Shown one piece after another: positions 35,381 through 44,780 of a stretch of 64,000 nt of DNA (its first letter is position 1; each line of letters starts with the position of its first letter). The notes below the pieces were generated by a model. The model was not told the origin of the DNA. It worked only from the letters and a program-made list of their open reading frames with translations, and made no database searches. Both the position numbers and the translations under genes were made by a program. This DNA is from Pseudoselenomonas ruminantium. GTDB lineage: Bacteria; Bacillota; Negativicutes; Selenomonadales; Selenomonadaceae. The stretch is from assembly GCA_015058625.1 (NCBI GenBank), contig SVCA01000003.1, forward strand, positions 124,001 to 188,000, written 5' to 3'.

Positions 35381-35440
35381 ATATGAATAACTGTTCATTT
35401 GTTCTATGAAAATTATAGCACGCAGGCCAGGCAGCGTCAA
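35381..35440 (-). promoter_or_regulatory. Zn/Cd ATPase promoter with SmtB/ArsR-type operator
   Basis: Minus-strand TTGACG (plus 35435-35440), 17 nt, TATAAT (plus 35412-35417), then 8 nt on an operator (35381-35403) containing TGAACAGTTATTCA, the 12-2-12 half-site form bound by SmtB/ZiaR/CzrA zinc sensors. No sensor gene is in the window. Confidence 0.7.
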
Positions 35441-35450
35441 TAAAAAAGAG

Positions 35451-35480
35451 CTTGACCAGTCAATTTTTTGACTGGTCAAG
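35451..35480 (-). terminator. terminator of the etfB-etfA-lctD operon
   Basis: CTTGACCAGTCAA and TTGACTGGTCAAG around a T-rich loop, 15 nt past the lctD stop; the arms consist of two TGACNNGTCA units. Confidence 0.7.
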
Positions 35481-35494
35481 CCCAATATAGGGGT

Positions 35495-36898
35495 TTATGC
35501 TTGGCAAACCTTATGGGGATTCAAAATATTATTGGGGTCAAAGACCTTCTTAATGCCCCGCATCAGCACAAGGCTGGTTTCCGGCAGGGATTCCTGCAGA
35601 TAGGGGCGTTTTACGAGGCCAATGCCATGTTCACCGGAAACCTGGCCCCGCAGTTCATGCGCTTTGGCATACATGCGCTGCATGGCAATGCTCAAAAGCC
35701 TTTCCCATTCTTTATCGGACAAATCATCCTTCAGGATGTAGACATGCAGATTGCCATCCCCGGCATGGCCGAAGGATTTAATGCGAATACCGATTTCCCC
35801 GCGCAGCTCATGGACAAATTCCACGAATTCATTGACCTGACTGCGGGGCACCACCACATCCACTTCATCCATCATGCTGGTGGAGGATTTAATGGCCTCA
35901 AGGAAAGCGCCGCGGGTCTTCCAAACCGGCAGGCTGCGTTCCTCGGTATCGGCAATCAGAATGTCAATGGCGCCCTGGTCCAGACAAATCTGCGCCGTTT
36001 CATCATAATAGGAAGCGATTTCTTCCATGGTATTGCCATCAAATTTCAGCAGCAGATAGGCGTCTGCCTGATTGTCTGGGAACTTGCGGCCCAGATATTC
36101 CTCCGCATCTAAGATGACCTCGCGCTCCATAAACTCAATGGCCGTGGGCACGGATTTTGCCTGAATGATCAGCGGCACGGTACCAATGGCCTGTTCTAGC
36201 GAGGGGAACGGAACCAGCAGGGTAACATTCTTCTTGGGCAGGGGCAAAAGCTTCAGCACAGCCTTGGTCACAAAAGCCAACGTGCCCTCCGAGCCGATAA
36301 TCATATCCTTCAAATCGTAGCCGGAACTGTTCTTCACCACTTTGCCGCCGAGCTGCATGACGGTACCGTCCGCCAACACCACTTCGAGGGCGCGTACATA
36401 ATCGCGGGTCACACCGTATTTTACGGCCGTCATGCCGCCCGCATTCGTGCTGATATTACCGCCAATGGTGGCAGACTTTTCGCCCGGATCAGGTGGATAG
36501 TAAAAGCCCTGTTCTTCCACATAGCTTTTGAGTTCCATCAGCAGAACGCCCGGCTCCACGGTCAGCGTCAGATTCTTTTCGTCCAGTTCCAAAATGTGAT
36601 TCATCAGCGTGGTATCAATCATAATGCCCTGCTCGACTGCCACAGAGGCGCCCACAAGGCCCGTGCCGGCCCCGCGCGGGGTTACCGCAATATGATGCTT
36701 ATTGGCATAAGCCATGAGTTTGGAAACTTCCTCCGTGGAGGTCACGCGGGCTACCAACGTCGGATAGGTACGCACGCTGGCCAGTTCGTCATGGCTGTAT
36801 TCCTCATTGATTTCTTTGCCGAACAACAGCCGTTCCCTGTCCATAAAGGTGGCAATTTCTGCTAAGTCTTTTTCCGTAATCTGATTGTATTCCATCAT
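35495..36898 (-). CDS. lctD: FAD-linked lactate dehydrogenase subunit (GlcD/LctD type)
   Basis: Oxidises lactate (or a related 2-hydroxy acid) and passes electrons to the adjacent Etf. 467 residues: PCMH-type FAD-binding domain ([53 protein letters not shown]) and C-terminal FAD-oxidase domain with [13 protein letters not shown] and [13 protein letters not shown]. It overlaps etfA as ATGA and follows the gene order etfB-etfA-ldh of Acetobacterium woodii lctBCD, whose complex drives lactate oxidation with NAD by flavin-based electron confurcation. Substrate stereochemistry cannot be read. Confidence 0.9.
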   Translation of the reverse strand: MMEYNQITEKDLAEIATFMDRERLLFGKEINEEYSHDELASVRTYPTLVARVTSTEEVSKLMAYANKHHIAVTPRGAGTGLVGASVAVEQGIMIDTTLMNHILELDEKNLTLTVEPGVLLMELKSYVEEQGFYYPPDPGEKSATIGGNISTNAGGMTAVKYGVTRDYVRALEVVLADGTVMQLGGKVVKNSSGYDLKDMIIGSEGTLAFVTKAVLKLLPLPKKNVTLLVPFPSLEQAIGTVPLIIQAKSVPTAIEFMEREVILDAEEYLGRKFPDNQADAYLLLKFDGNTMEEIASYYDETAQICLDQGAIDILIADTEERSLPVWKTRGAFLEAIKSSTSMMDEVDVVVPRSQVNEFVEFVHELRGEIGIRIKSFGHAGDGNLHVYILKDDLSDKEWERLLSIAMQRMYAKAHELRGQVSGEHGIGLVKRPYLQESLPETSLVLMRGIKKVFDPNNILNPHKVCQA

Positions 36899-38088
36899 GC
36901 GATTTTCCTCCCCTGCTGAATCTGGGCAAGCAGCTGCGGTATAATCTCGTACAAATCTCCGACAATGGCATAATTGGCGACCTTGAAAATGGAGGCCTTG
37001 GGGTCAGCGTTAATGGCAAAAATCTCCTCGCTGTGTTCCATGCCGGCTACGAACTGAATGGCACCGGAAACACCGCAGGTAATGATAAGCTTCGGTCTTA
37101 CCGTACGGCCGGACAAACCAATCTGCCGCCGCGGGTCCATCCAGCCCGCTTCAATGAGCGGACGCGTGCAGGCATAGTCACCGCCCAAAGCTTCCGCCAA
37201 CTGATAGACCAGCTCCAAGTCCTCTTTTTTCTTGATACCGCGGCCAGCGACCACCAGCACATCTGCATGTTCAATGCTCTTTTCCTTAGGCTTTTTCGTG
37301 ATGCCCAGCACCGTAATGCGGGAGGCCAGTTCGTTTTCCGGTACCACAAGCTGTTCAATGGTGCCCTTGGCCTCTTTGCTGCGCTGAGGTGCATCCATAA
37401 TCTTATAACGCACCGTAGCCATCTGCGGACGGGTATTGGGCGTCAGAATTTCAGCCATGATGTTGCCGCCAAAGGCCGGGCGAATCTGCACTAAGTCCGT
37501 ATTCTCATGGATATCCAGCACCGTGCAATCAGCGGTAAGTCCTGTATGGAAGCGGGCAGCTACGCGCGGTGCCAATTGACGGCCTACAGGCGTTGCCCCC
37601 ACCAGAATAGCTGCGGGCTTCACCTGCTTGATAAAGTATTCAAAGACCTTGGTGTAAGGTTCGATATTAAATTCGCCCAGACTTTTCTTATCGCAGACAA
37701 AAATCTTATCTGCGCCATAGTGACGCAGTTCTTTGGCCGCACCGCTAATATCATGCCCCATAAACAGAGCATAAACCTGCTGATGAATCTTGTCGGCAAG
37801 TTCGCGGGCCTTGCCTAACAGCTCAAAGGAAACAGGATGGATATGGCCTTCCACATGGTCGATATAAACGGCAATCCCCTGCCATTTACTCTTGTCAATC
37901 TGTGCCTTCGGCTTGTCTTCCACAAATTCCATGGCGCCATTGCCCTTTTTCACGCAGAGCTTACAGAGACGGCAGGCGGCCGATATTTCAACCGTCCCAT
38001 TCTTTTCCGTCATGGCACCGAAGGGACAAATCGCCATTAGGGCCTTGATATCCGTTATCTTATCCTGATGAACAACTAATTTACCCAT
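36895..38088 (-). CDS. etfA: electron transfer flavoprotein alpha subunit with N-terminal ferredoxin-like domain
   Basis: 397 residues. The first 50 or so carry Cys21, Cys39, Cys42 and Cys45 (AICPFGAM and CRLCKLC), enough for one [4Fe-4S] cluster, as in the Etf partner of lactate dehydrogenase in acetogens. Then the ETF alpha N-domain (about 70-250) and the FAD-binding C-domain with [43 protein letters not shown] and [11 protein letters not shown]. Partner of the EtfB encoded immediately upstream. Confidence 0.93.
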   Translation of the reverse strand: MGKLVVHQDKITDIKALMAICPFGAMTEKNGTVEISAACRLCKLCVKKGNGAMEFVEDKPKAQIDKSKWQGIAVYIDHVEGHIHPVSFELLGKARELADKIHQQVYALFMGHDISGAAKELRHYGADKIFVCDKKSLGEFNIEPYTKVFEYFIKQVKPAAILVGATPVGRQLAPRVAARFHTGLTADCTVLDIHENTDLVQIRPAFGGNIMAEILTPNTRPQMATVRYKIMDAPQRSKEAKGTIEQLVVPENELASRITVLGITKKPKEKSIEHADVLVVAGRGIKKKEDLELVYQLAEALGGDYACTRPLIEAGWMDPRRQIGLSGRTVRPKLIITCGVSGAIQFVAGMEHSEEIFAINADPKASIFKVANYAIVGDLYEIIPQLLAQIQQGRKIA

Positions 38089-38118
38089 TATGAAACCTCC
38101 TCGCGCATAGGAAATGAA

Positions 38119-38910
38119 TCAAGCAATAAACTTCTTGCTCTTGAGCACACTATAGATGCGGCCAGCCAGCTCCTCACCAGTCCCCTCCCAGGTTTCCCGG
38201 GATTTATGGGATTCTGGCGGGAAAATACGCTGTACCTGCGTAGGCGAGCCGTTCAGGCCATAATGGTGCTCGTCGTTATCCTCCATATCGCTCAAGGTAT
38301 AGGTTTCAATTTCCCGCGTGGCGGTTTCCTTGGATTTTTTATAGGATGGCAAACGCGGTTCGCAAATATCTTTTTGTACGGTAAGCAAGCAGGGGAAGGA
38401 CACTTTCAGACGTTCCACATCCTCAGACATTTCCATATTCACCACAATGGCATTGTCCTCGACACCTTCTACCTGTTTCACATTGCAGACACAGGGAATG
38501 CCCAGCTGCTCGGAAACCTCCGGACCTACCTGAGCCGTGTCTCCATCTGTGGTCTGCAAACCGCAGATAATCAAGTCAAAGTTCCCAAAGCGCTTGATGC
38601 CCTGCGACAGCGTGTAGCTGGTGGCCAGCACATCGGCACCACCAAACTTTCTGTCCGTAATCAGAGCGCCCTTATCGGCCCCCATGGCAAAGGCTTCATA
38701 GAGAATCTTCTTCGCGGGCGGCGGCCCCATGGTCAGCACATTTAATGTACCGCCATACTGCTCTTTGAGCCGCAGACCCGTTTCCAAAGCGTAAAGGTCA
38801 TACGGATTCATCTTGGCGTCCGCCCCATTACGCTTGAGCACCCCCGTAACCGGGTCTACTTCTACTTTGTTAGAACCTGGAACTTGCTTGATACAAACCA
38901 AAATATTCAT
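38119..38910 (-). CDS. etfB: electron transfer flavoprotein beta subunit
   Basis: 263 residues, N-terminus MNILVCIKQVPGSNKVEVDP, the central GADKGALITDRKFGGADVLA and LIICGLQTTDGDTAQVGPE segments of EtfB, and the ETF signature around VNMEMSEDVERLKVSFPCLL. First gene of the operon etfB-etfA-lctD (30 nt gap to etfA). In confurcating complexes EtfB holds the bifurcating FAD and the NAD site. A Rex-like site lies 82 nt upstream. Confidence 0.92.
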   Translation of the reverse strand: MNILVCIKQVPGSNKVEVDPVTGVLKRNGADAKMNPYDLYALETGLRLKEQYGGTLNVLTMGPPPAKKILYEAFAMGADKGALITDRKFGGADVLATSYTLSQGIKRFGNFDLIICGLQTTDGDTAQVGPEVSEQLGIPCVCNVKQVEGVEDNAIVVNMEMSEDVERLKVSFPCLLTVQKDICEPRLPSYKKSKETATREIETYTLSDMEDNDEHHYGLNGSPTQVQRIFPPESHKSRETWEGTGEELAGRIYSVLKSKKFIA

Positions 38911-38991
38911 CGCTATTCACCCTCCTTGACTCTACTAATTCGTCATACGATTCAAAACTCCTTCAAGAAATTGCATAAAATTTTCTTTATA

Positions 38992-39009
38992 TTGTGAAAC
39001 AAATAACAA
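38992..39009. promoter_or_regulatory. candidate Rex-like operator upstream of etfB
   Basis: TTGTGAAACAAATAACAA approximates the Rex consensus TTGTGAA-N4-TTCACAA (left half perfect, right half 5 of 7). A redox sensor of NADH/NAD would fit a lactate-oxidising operon. Weak right half makes this tentative. Confidence 0.35.
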
Positions 39010-39025
39010 ACAGGATGATAAACGA

Positions 39026-39058
39026 AAAAACCTGCAAGAGTACGTCACTCTCACAGGT
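39026..39058 (-). terminator. terminator after the glyoxalase-family gene
   Basis: ACCTG(C)AAGAGT and ACTCT(CA)CAGGT arms around ACGTC, followed by T6 on the minus strand. Confidence 0.7.
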
Positions 39059-39072
39059 CTGTTAAAATTCAT

Positions 39073-39456
39073 TTAGTATTTTTCTTCTACCACTGGCGGC
39101 AGGATTTCCACCCAGTAGCCATCCGGGTCTACGATGAAGTAGATGCCCATGGCCGTATTCTCATAACAGATGCAGCCCATCTTCTCATGCTTGGCATGCG
39201 CCGCTTCATAATCATCCGTCCGCAGAGCCAGATGGAATTCATTGTCGCCGAGATTGTAAGGTTCCTTGCGGTCAGCCAGCCAGGTCAGTTCCAACTGATG
39301 CTCGCTGCCCAGTTCGTCCCCTAGAAAGACAATCTTAAAGCCTTCACCATTAATACGGCGCACCTCTTTGAGCCCCAGAGCTTCTTCATAAAACTTCATG
39401 CTGCGCTCCAAATCCAGCACATTGAAATTGTTATGCGCAAACTTAAATGTCGCCAT
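39073..39456 (-). CDS. VOC-superfamily glyoxalase I-like protein
   Basis: About 127 residues in two beta-alpha-beta-beta-beta halves, as in GloA: FKFAHNNFNVLDLERSMKFY at the N-terminus and a C-terminal IYFIVDPDGYWVEILPP. Metal ligands are plausible at His (AHNNFNV), Glu (HQLELTW), His (NEFHLAL) and Glu (WVEILPP). Probably lactoylglutathione lyase or a methylglyoxal-related enzyme. ATG at 39456 after AGGAGG is the clear start; an upstream extension overlaps the next gene. Confidence 0.88.
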   Translation of the reverse strand: MATFKFAHNNFNVLDLERSMKFYEEALGLKEVRRINGEGFKIVFLGDELGSEHQLELTWLADRKEPYNLGDNEFHLALRTDDYEAAHAKHEKMGCICYENTAMGIYFIVDPDGYWVEILPPVVEEKY

Positions 39457-39488
39457 TGTTCTGCCTCCTAAAATAGAATTACCTTTTT

Positions 39489-39929
39489 TCAACGCAGTTC
39501 GCATTTAATTTTGACAATCTTGCCTTTGATGACCTTGAATTCTATTTTCTTGGTATAGTCAGCACTATAATAGGTGTATTCCGTGTCATCAGAATCCCTT
39601 TCCAACTTATCGGGATTGCCATAGGTCTGGGTGATGACTGATTCCTTCATGCCCACACTTATGCCAGCAGGAGTAGCACCACCAGATTTCGTTTCAATTT
39701 CTTCTACAATGCCTGGAGTGTATTCAGCCACTTCGATGACAATACCATTGGTAAAGAATAACTTGTCCCCTCTTTGATTGGGTGTGCCCAACTTCTGTTT
39801 GGCAGCTTCAACGCTGGAGCCAGGCGCAACATCAGCAATGGCAATGGTATTGACTGGCACCGTAGCATAACAGACAGTTGCGGTCATGGTCATCATTCCT
39901 GCCAGCACGGTCAAAATTTTATTCTTCAT
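39489..39929 (-). CDS. secreted protein with BamE/SmpA-like repeats, hypothetical
   Basis: 146 residues with a signal peptide (MKNKILTVLAGMMTMTATVC, cleavage near CYA). Two halves each contain the pattern G.S...A...LG.P or G....VI...YGNPD (APGSSVEAAKQKLGTPNQRG; ISVGMKESVITQTYGNPDKL) followed by beta strands, as in the SmpA/OmlA fold. Probably periplasmic. Strong ribosome site (GGGAGG) before ATG at 39929. No defined function. Confidence 0.75.
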   Translation of the reverse strand: MKNKILTVLAGMMTMTATVCYATVPVNTIAIADVAPGSSVEAAKQKLGTPNQRGDKLFFTNGIVIEVAEYTPGIVEEIETKSGGATPAGISVGMKESVITQTYGNPDKLERDSDDTEYTYYSADYTKKIEFKVIKGKIVKIKCELR

Positions 39930-39957
39930 TTCAAAACCTCCCTAAAAAAACATATAA

Positions 39958-40310
39958 TTGATTATCAAAAAATTCGCTAATCCGTTAATATTTTCCTGCT
40001 ATTCCCTGCGTGATGGCAAGATTTATAGCATTCCGCCACAGATGGGGCTGCAAGAATTCTTCCGCAAAGATGGCTTTGTCTACATCATGAACGGCGAGGC
40101 CATTGAAGAAGACGAAGATACACGCATCGCTGGTAAACCACGCCATTAACTCCACCTACATTTTCTATGCCAATGGCACACCAGTTATAGCCTATAATAT
40201 GTCTATTTGCTCCTCTTTTCCAAGTTCCTTTATTCACGCTGATACCGTTCTTGCTCGCTCTCACAATGCCGGATACCTGAGTGCCATGCCTTAAGGCGTT
40301 CTAATTTTAT
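39958..40310. pseudogene. mixed gene debris (both strands)
   Basis: The plus strand has a short frame with DGKIYSIPPQMGLQEFFRKD and no start context. The minus strand, about 40140-40290, has an open run without start reading HGTQVSGIVRASKNG, like a subtilisin His-box, then HIIGYNWCAIGIENVGG, like a peptidoglycan amidase motif. None forms a full gene. I read this as decayed remnants of exported proteins. Confidence 0.35.
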
Positions 40311-40384
40311 ATAAATTCGATAACTGTAAGACATTTCCTTTTGTGAACCGGAAAAATCACTGAACTTTTAGGTTCCCGTGACCA

Positions 40385-40590
40385 GGTTTCGGACTTATGT
40401 TAAGGAAGGAATTCAACAGGTATTGGCGAATATTCATAAAATGACAACTGGCGGCGTGTTCCTAAGCTATCAGACTACAGGCTTTGGTACCCAGTCCGGC
40501 AGTGCCAATATTTATGACACGCATTTCGGCATTTACGCGGGCTATCATAAGAATGCTGCCGATGCTTACGTCTATGCCGATTATGGCTGA
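40385..40590 (+). pseudogene. autotransporter beta-barrel fragment
   Basis: About 68 codons reading VKEGIQQVLANIHKMTTGG, then VFLSYQTTGFGTQSGSAN and FGIYAGYHKNAADAYVYADY, i.e. amphipathic barrel strands with the Ser/Gly-Tyr periodicity of autotransporter translocators. No passenger, no start, and it stops after two to three strands. A remnant of an outer-membrane autotransporter. Confidence 0.6.
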
Positions 40591-40615
40591 CGATTTTTGA
40601 AAGGACGAGAAAGAA

Positions 40616-41173
40616 ATGAACAAGAAAAAACTTTTGATTGTTGTCGATATGCAGAATGATTTTATCAACGGTGCTTTGGGTTCCCCGGAAGCTACAGCCA
40701 TTGTCAACAATGTGGCGAAGAAAATCGAAGAAGCCAAAGCCAATAATGACTTCATCATCTTTACGCAGGATACCCATTATGACGACTACATGGAAACGGA
40801 AGAAGGCAAGAATCTGCCTGTCCCCCATTGCATCAAAAATACGGAGGGCTGGGCGATTAGCAGCCAGCTGAATGTTCCTCTGGAAGCTGATGTTATAGAA
40901 AAAACTACATTTGGTGCTTACAATATGGGGCTGTCCCTAGCCAGCTTTTATAAAAACAAGGTTGACTCTATTGAACTCGTTGGCTTATGTACGGATATTT
41001 GTGTGCTGTCCAACGCTGTAATTGCAAAATCTGCCTGCCCGAACAGCCATGTGGTGGTTGACGCCGCCTGCTGCGCTGGAGTCACACCGGAATCCCACGA
41101 CACGGCACTAGCGGCCATGAAAGCGATTCAAGTAGAAATTCTCAATCAAGGACAGGAGCCCTGGAGAAAATAA
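40616..41173 (+). CDS. isochorismatase-family hydrolase (nicotinamidase-like)
   Basis: 185 residues. The Cys-hydrolase triad is visible: Asp in LLIVVDMQNDFINGALG, Lys in DVIEKTTFGAYNMG and Cys in LVGLCTDICVLSNAVIA, with a nicotinamidase-type metal triad in TQDTHYDDY...VPHC. Nicotinamide deamidation for NAD salvage is most likely; other amidases of the family are possible. Start supported by AAAGGACGAG. Confidence 0.85.
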   Translation: MNKKKLLIVVDMQNDFINGALGSPEATAIVNNVAKKIEEAKANNDFIIFTQDTHYDDYMETEEGKNLPVPHCIKNTEGWAISSQLNVPLEADVIEKTTFGAYNMGLSLASFYKNKVDSIELVGLCTDICVLSNAVIAKSACPNSHVVVDAACCAGVTPESHDTALAAMKAIQVEILNQGQEPWRK

Positions 41174-41205
41174 CTTTACTTGTGTTTCTGATAATCATGT
41201 CCATA

Positions 41206-41901
41206 TTATTGCCGCTTCTTTGGCTGTGCCAATACAAAGCTTTCGTCGATTCTTTGTCGAAGTTCCGGCATCGGTATACTGCCATCCAGACATATGGTAT
41301 ACCAGTATTTCCGATTCATATGCCAACCCGGAAAATACCTTTCCCCATCTACTAAGGCTGCCACCTGTTCTGCCGTACCATGCAGATTCATGATACGAAT
41401 AGGCTGGCTACCGCCAATACCAATTTTGCTAGGATGTACCTTCATAAAGACCGCATACCATTTCTGTGACAAATGGGAACGAATAACCGCCGCATCCATA
41501 TCCTTCCACGGATATTCGAGTTCATCGCCATAGGTATTCTGCACATACTGCAAAAGTTCCTCTACATACTGCCCATGAAAGCTGCCATGTTCGCCGCAGG
41601 ATGCACCAATACGATCAAGGACTGCCCAATAGGCAGCACGAACTTCTCCTACAAAAGCTCCCTGGGCATTTTCCACCAAATGCAGAACATAAGGCTCCTC
41701 TGACTCCGTATCCATCAGCAAAGTTGACACATCACCATTCTTATTGACCCTTATATGAAGCCGAAAACTGCCTGCCAGCAAATCCTCTGCGTAGAAATAG
41801 ACATCTCCATCACGACGAAAGCCAAAAGGAGCCAACTTATCTACCAGCAGTTTCGGTATTTCCCCAGCCGCCAACTCATACCACTCATCTGTCTTTCTCA
41901 T
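41206..41901 (-). CDS. MmcQ/YjbR-like protein with N-terminal extension
   Basis: 231 residues. The C-terminal 115 or so residues (EYPWKDMDAAVIRSHLSQKW, then YAVFMKV, GWHMNRKYWYTICLDGSIP) match the MmcQ/YjbR fold, with the typical W....N...W pattern. The N-terminal half (residues 1-95) is a separate alpha/beta segment found ahead of this domain in Firmicutes. Function is unknown; a DNA-binding role is assumed for the family. Convergent with the nicotinamidase-like gene. Confidence 0.75.
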   Translation of the reverse strand: MRKTDEWYELAAGEIPKLLVDKLAPFGFRRDGDVYFYAEDLLAGSFRLHIRVNKNGDVSTLLMDTESEEPYVLHLVENAQGAFVGEVRAAYWAVLDRIGASCGEHGSFHGQYVEELLQYVQNTYGDELEYPWKDMDAAVIRSHLSQKWYAVFMKVHPSKIGIGGSQPIRIMNLHGTAEQVAALVDGERYFPGWHMNRKYWYTICLDGSIPMPELRQRIDESFVLAQPKKRQ

Positions 41902-41979
41902 TGCTAAAACTTCCTCTTTAACGTACCTTCCTCGCCACTACTTTTCTCTGCTGTTGTGTGCCTATACGAACCCAATCGC

Positions 41980-42864
41980 TTATCCGCACTTGCCGCAATG
42001 GCTGCATCCATTGCATATCAAACGACTGCCACAGGCATGACAATGGGGGCCGTCGTAAACGGAACGGTAACACTCGTCCGGTGTTACAGGCAGCCCTATG
42101 GCATATCGCAGGTCAAAATGCATCGGCTTGCCCTTAAAATTCAAACCTGCCCGAAAGGCCTGTTCCGCCTGCTTCTGTTTGCTGCTCAAGCGATAGTGCT
42201 TGCCATCTTTAATGAAATGCGAACCTATTTCGATGAAGGAAAAGGATACATTGGTTTCCCGGCACTCTTTATGCAGCGCCAGAACCCAATCATAGTTGCA
42301 TGGCCTTGCCCCTTCGTAATTCTCACCACCGCAGATAACCTGCTCTATGATGCCATCCTCCAAATATGGTTTCAGACTCACGGCACCAATCAAGGGAGCG
42401 CACATAACGCCTTTGTGTTTGAACGGCAACTCCCTAAGCAGCGGCAGCCTGATATCGGCCATTCTCTGATTCTCGCAGGTTACATTAAACCAGATATTCT
42501 CCCAACCTTTGCCAAAATCCTGTGGCAAACAGGCAGCCACCCGTTCCGGCCGCTTGGTGAGCAGATAGAAAATGACATCCGGCCTCTGCCGCATGATTTC
42601 CCATGCCTCTTCCCGCCATTTATCAGCCTCTTCCAGAAAAAAATCCGAAGTCATGCACACCCGGATAAGCTCGCCACTTTTTACCTTATAACCGCCATAG
42701 CGGTCTTTCTGCAAAGGATAGTTAAAATTCTCTGTCCGGTAAATGTCCGCACCGTCTTTTCCCCTTTGCTTATCCAGCGTATACATATAACAGTTGGCAC
42801 AGCCGGGACTGATTTTCTTGCAGCCATGCCATGGATTCCAGATATCATGCATTTTCTCACTCAC
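41980..42864 (-). CDS. DUF5131 (phage Gp37/Gp68-like) family protein
   Basis: About 294 residues. Starts with WNPWHGCKKISPGCANCYMY, whose three cysteines (C-x7-C-x2-C) give a radical-SAM-like cluster site, then FFLEEADKWREEAWEIMRQR and YLLTKRPERV, all family hallmarks. The C-terminus adds a Cys-rich knuckle (CHACGSRLICNGCSHCGKCG). Family members occur in phages and mobile regions; the reaction is unknown. The first codons are uncertain (GTG or ATG four codons later). Confidence 0.8.
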   Translation of the reverse strand: MSEKMHDIWNPWHGCKKISPGCANCYMYTLDKQRGKDGADIYRTENFNYPLQKDRYGGYKVKSGELIRVCMTSDFFLEEADKWREEAWEIMRQRPDVIFYLLTKRPERVAACLPQDFGKGWENIWFNVTCENQRMADIRLPLLRELPFKHKGVMCAPLIGAVSLKPYLEDGIIEQVICGGENYEGARPCNYDWVLALHKECRETNVSFSFIEIGSHFIKDGKHYRLSSKQKQAEQAFRAGLNFKGKPMHFDLRYAIGLPVTPDECYRSVYDGPHCHACGSRLICNGCSHCGKCG

Positions 42865-42982
42865 CCACTTCCACTAGACCAACGACTTTGAGCGAACCAA
42901 GTATTTTCGGATAGTTACCATCCTGTTGATAAGGTGTCAAGCATCATATTTTAATGTTTTTTCTCGCATTGCTATCTGTCCC

Positions 42983-43705
42983 TTAATTCGACTGCCAAAC
43001 TTCCTTTGTCAGCAGATTCGCACAAGATATATGACCATCTTCCAAAAAGCTGCCCGTATCCATGAGCACGACTTTCCCCTGATTCAGCCATTGCGGTTTT
43101 GAACCAAAATACAATGCCTGTACAGGCGTATGCCCCAAAACAATAATCTGCGTTTCTTGATGTAGCCCCGGATATTTAGCCAAATTCCTTTCCCACAAAA
43201 GTTTTTTCGAACCCTGTTTCACTAAAGGTTGCTCTGGATTGCAGTCTGCATGCACAAACCAATATTTTTGCCCATTGACCTCTATTTCCGCATACAAGGA
43301 CATTTTTTCTATCAGCTGAAGCCATGCTGCAATAAGGTACTTACCTCTGCCAGACTTTCCAATCGCTTTGTAGGTTTCAAATCCGCCACTCCCCTCAGCA
43401 AACCACAAAGACTTCGGGGAACTTATCTGAAAATCCACCATACCTGCGTCCTGTCCTTCGTTACGAAGCGACTCATAAAACATCTGCTCATGATTTCCGC
43501 GAAGAAAAATCATGTTTTTTGTTTCAAAATGTTCCAACACCCAGTCCATCACGGGGACAGGATTTTTTCCCCGGTCCAAGTAGTCTCCCAGAAATACCAC
43601 CAAATCATTTTCGGGGTTCACATTCACCTTTTGGTATACATCCATGAACCGCTCCCAGTTTCCATGGATATCGCCAAACACAAGAAGTCTGTCTATCTTA
43701 TTCAT
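42983..43705 (-). CDS. calcineurin-like Ser/Thr protein phosphatase (lambda-phosphatase type)
   Basis: About 240 residues with the metallophosphoesterase motifs: LLVFGDIHGNWERF, VVFLGDYLDRGKNP, FLRGNHEQMFY, a later His (WFVHADCNPE) and VLGHTPVQALYFG. Di-metal phosphatase acting on proteins, diadenosine polyphosphates or similar. ATG at 43705 follows GAGGTGG; an upstream open extension of 45 codons has no support. Confidence 0.85.
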   Translation of the reverse strand: MNKIDRLLVFGDIHGNWERFMDVYQKVNVNPENDLVVFLGDYLDRGKNPVPVMDWVLEHFETKNMIFLRGNHEQMFYESLRNEGQDAGMVDFQISSPKSLWFAEGSGGFETYKAIGKSGRGKYLIAAWLQLIEKMSLYAEIEVNGQKYWFVHADCNPEQPLVKQGSKKLLWERNLAKYPGLHQETQIIVLGHTPVQALYFGSKPQWLNQGKVVLMDTGSFLEDGHISCANLLTKEVWQSN

Positions 43706-43884
43706 AATTTTTCCACCTCGCATATGAACAGCAAGTTGTTCCCTTGCCTCTTCCATTCTGTTACATTGTACCACGTTATCCTCGAAAAAATCGAAATCCA
43801 TGCAACAGCCCCATCGTTTGACGTTGCCGAAAAACCACATTATACTTGAAACAGTATCATTATCAAAAATTGGAGGCTATACTT

Positions 43885-44478
43885 TTGAATCTGGTAGAAC
43901 GTATCTGTGGTCACACATGGATGATTCTTCGTCATAAATACTGGGTATTTCGCTTTTGCTGCATTGCAGGAATTCCATGGCAGGGATTTATGCACGACTG
44001 GTCAAAATTCTCACCAATGGAGTTTGTCGAAAGTGTAAAGTACTACAATGGCAAGGTTTCGCCCATCAAAATCTGCAAGCAGAAAAACAATGGCCTATCC
44101 ATGGCCTGGATTCACCACCATGGACGAAATCTCCATCATTACGAGGCTTGGTGGGATAATTTCGACCACGGCGCCTATCCACAGGACATGCCATACCAAT
44201 ACGCCGTGGAGTTGATTTGTGACTGCCTCGGAGCAGGCAAAGCGTATGGCCGGGATAAGTTTACTTTTCAGGCTGAATACGAATGGTGGCAGAATAAGTG
44301 TGCGACCGGTATTGGCATAAGCCCCAATATGCAGGACTTTGTGGAAACGATACTCAGTCAGCTGGCAAAAACAGAAGATTTATCTTTGCTGCGTCCGGAA
44401 TCGACGCAGGCCATTTATAATAAAACAGTAAAAGAGGGAAAATATGAACATCCAAATTTTCGGCACCAAGAAGTGTAA
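43885..44478 (+). CDS. DUF5662 family protein
   Basis: About 197 residues. TTG at 43885 follows GGAGG by 8 nt and is preferred to a TTG 13 codons earlier. The sequence ILRHKYWVFRFCCIAGIPWQ, then FMHDWSKFSPMEFVESVKYY and MAWIHHHGRNLHHYEAWW is rich in His/Trp/Asp as in this family, suggesting an all-helical metal-binding protein. Function unknown. Its end overlaps the ArsC-like gene by 35 nt. Confidence 0.78.
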   Translation: MNLVERICGHTWMILRHKYWVFRFCCIAGIPWQGFMHDWSKFSPMEFVESVKYYNGKVSPIKICKQKNNGLSMAWIHHHGRNLHHYEAWWDNFDHGAYPQDMPYQYAVELICDCLGAGKAYGRDKFTFQAEYEWWQNKCATGIGISPNMQDFVETILSQLAKTEDLSLLRPESTQAIYNKTVKEGKYEHPNFRHQEV

Positions 44479-44779
44479 CGACACCAAAAAAGCACAGCGT
44501 TTCTTCAAAGAACGCGGCATAAAGTTCCAGTTTATTGATATCCTGGACAAGGGTATGAGCAAGGGCGAGTTCCAGTCCGTAGCCAAAGCTCATGGCGGCA
44601 TCGACGGTATGATAAATCCAGAGTGCAAGGACAAGGACGCTCTGGCCCGTGTCAATTATATGGCAGACAAACTGGAAACAATCCTTGAGAACCAACAGGT
44701 TATAAAGACCCCCGTAGTACGAAATGGCAAAGAGTCAACTTTAGGCTATGAGCCGGATATTTGGAAAGGCTGGCAGTAG
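44444..44779 (+). CDS. ArsC/Spx-family thioredoxin-fold protein
   Basis: 111 residues: [20 protein letters not shown] with a single Cys at the ArsC position, [16 protein letters not shown], a central variable region and the C-terminal [20 protein letters not shown]. The cis-Pro segment TPVVRNG is typical. Arsenate reductase activity needs an Arg triad that I cannot assign, so a YffB-like reductase of unknown substrate is the safer call. Overlaps both neighbours, implying a DUF5662-arsC-nfo operon. Confidence 0.85.
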   Translation: MNIQIFGTKKCNDTKKAQRFFKERGIKFQFIDILDKGMSKGEFQSVAKAHGGIDGMINPECKDKDALARVNYMADKLETILENQQVIKTPVVRNGKESTLGYEPDIWKGWQ

Positions 44780-44780
44780 T

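Noticed and set aside
13274..35478. TGACNNGTCA as a LexA or MarR-family operator
   Set aside because: Does not match the Firmicutes LexA box (GAAC-N4-GTTC), lies in terminators and inside a coding sequence, and no linked regulator gene is present.
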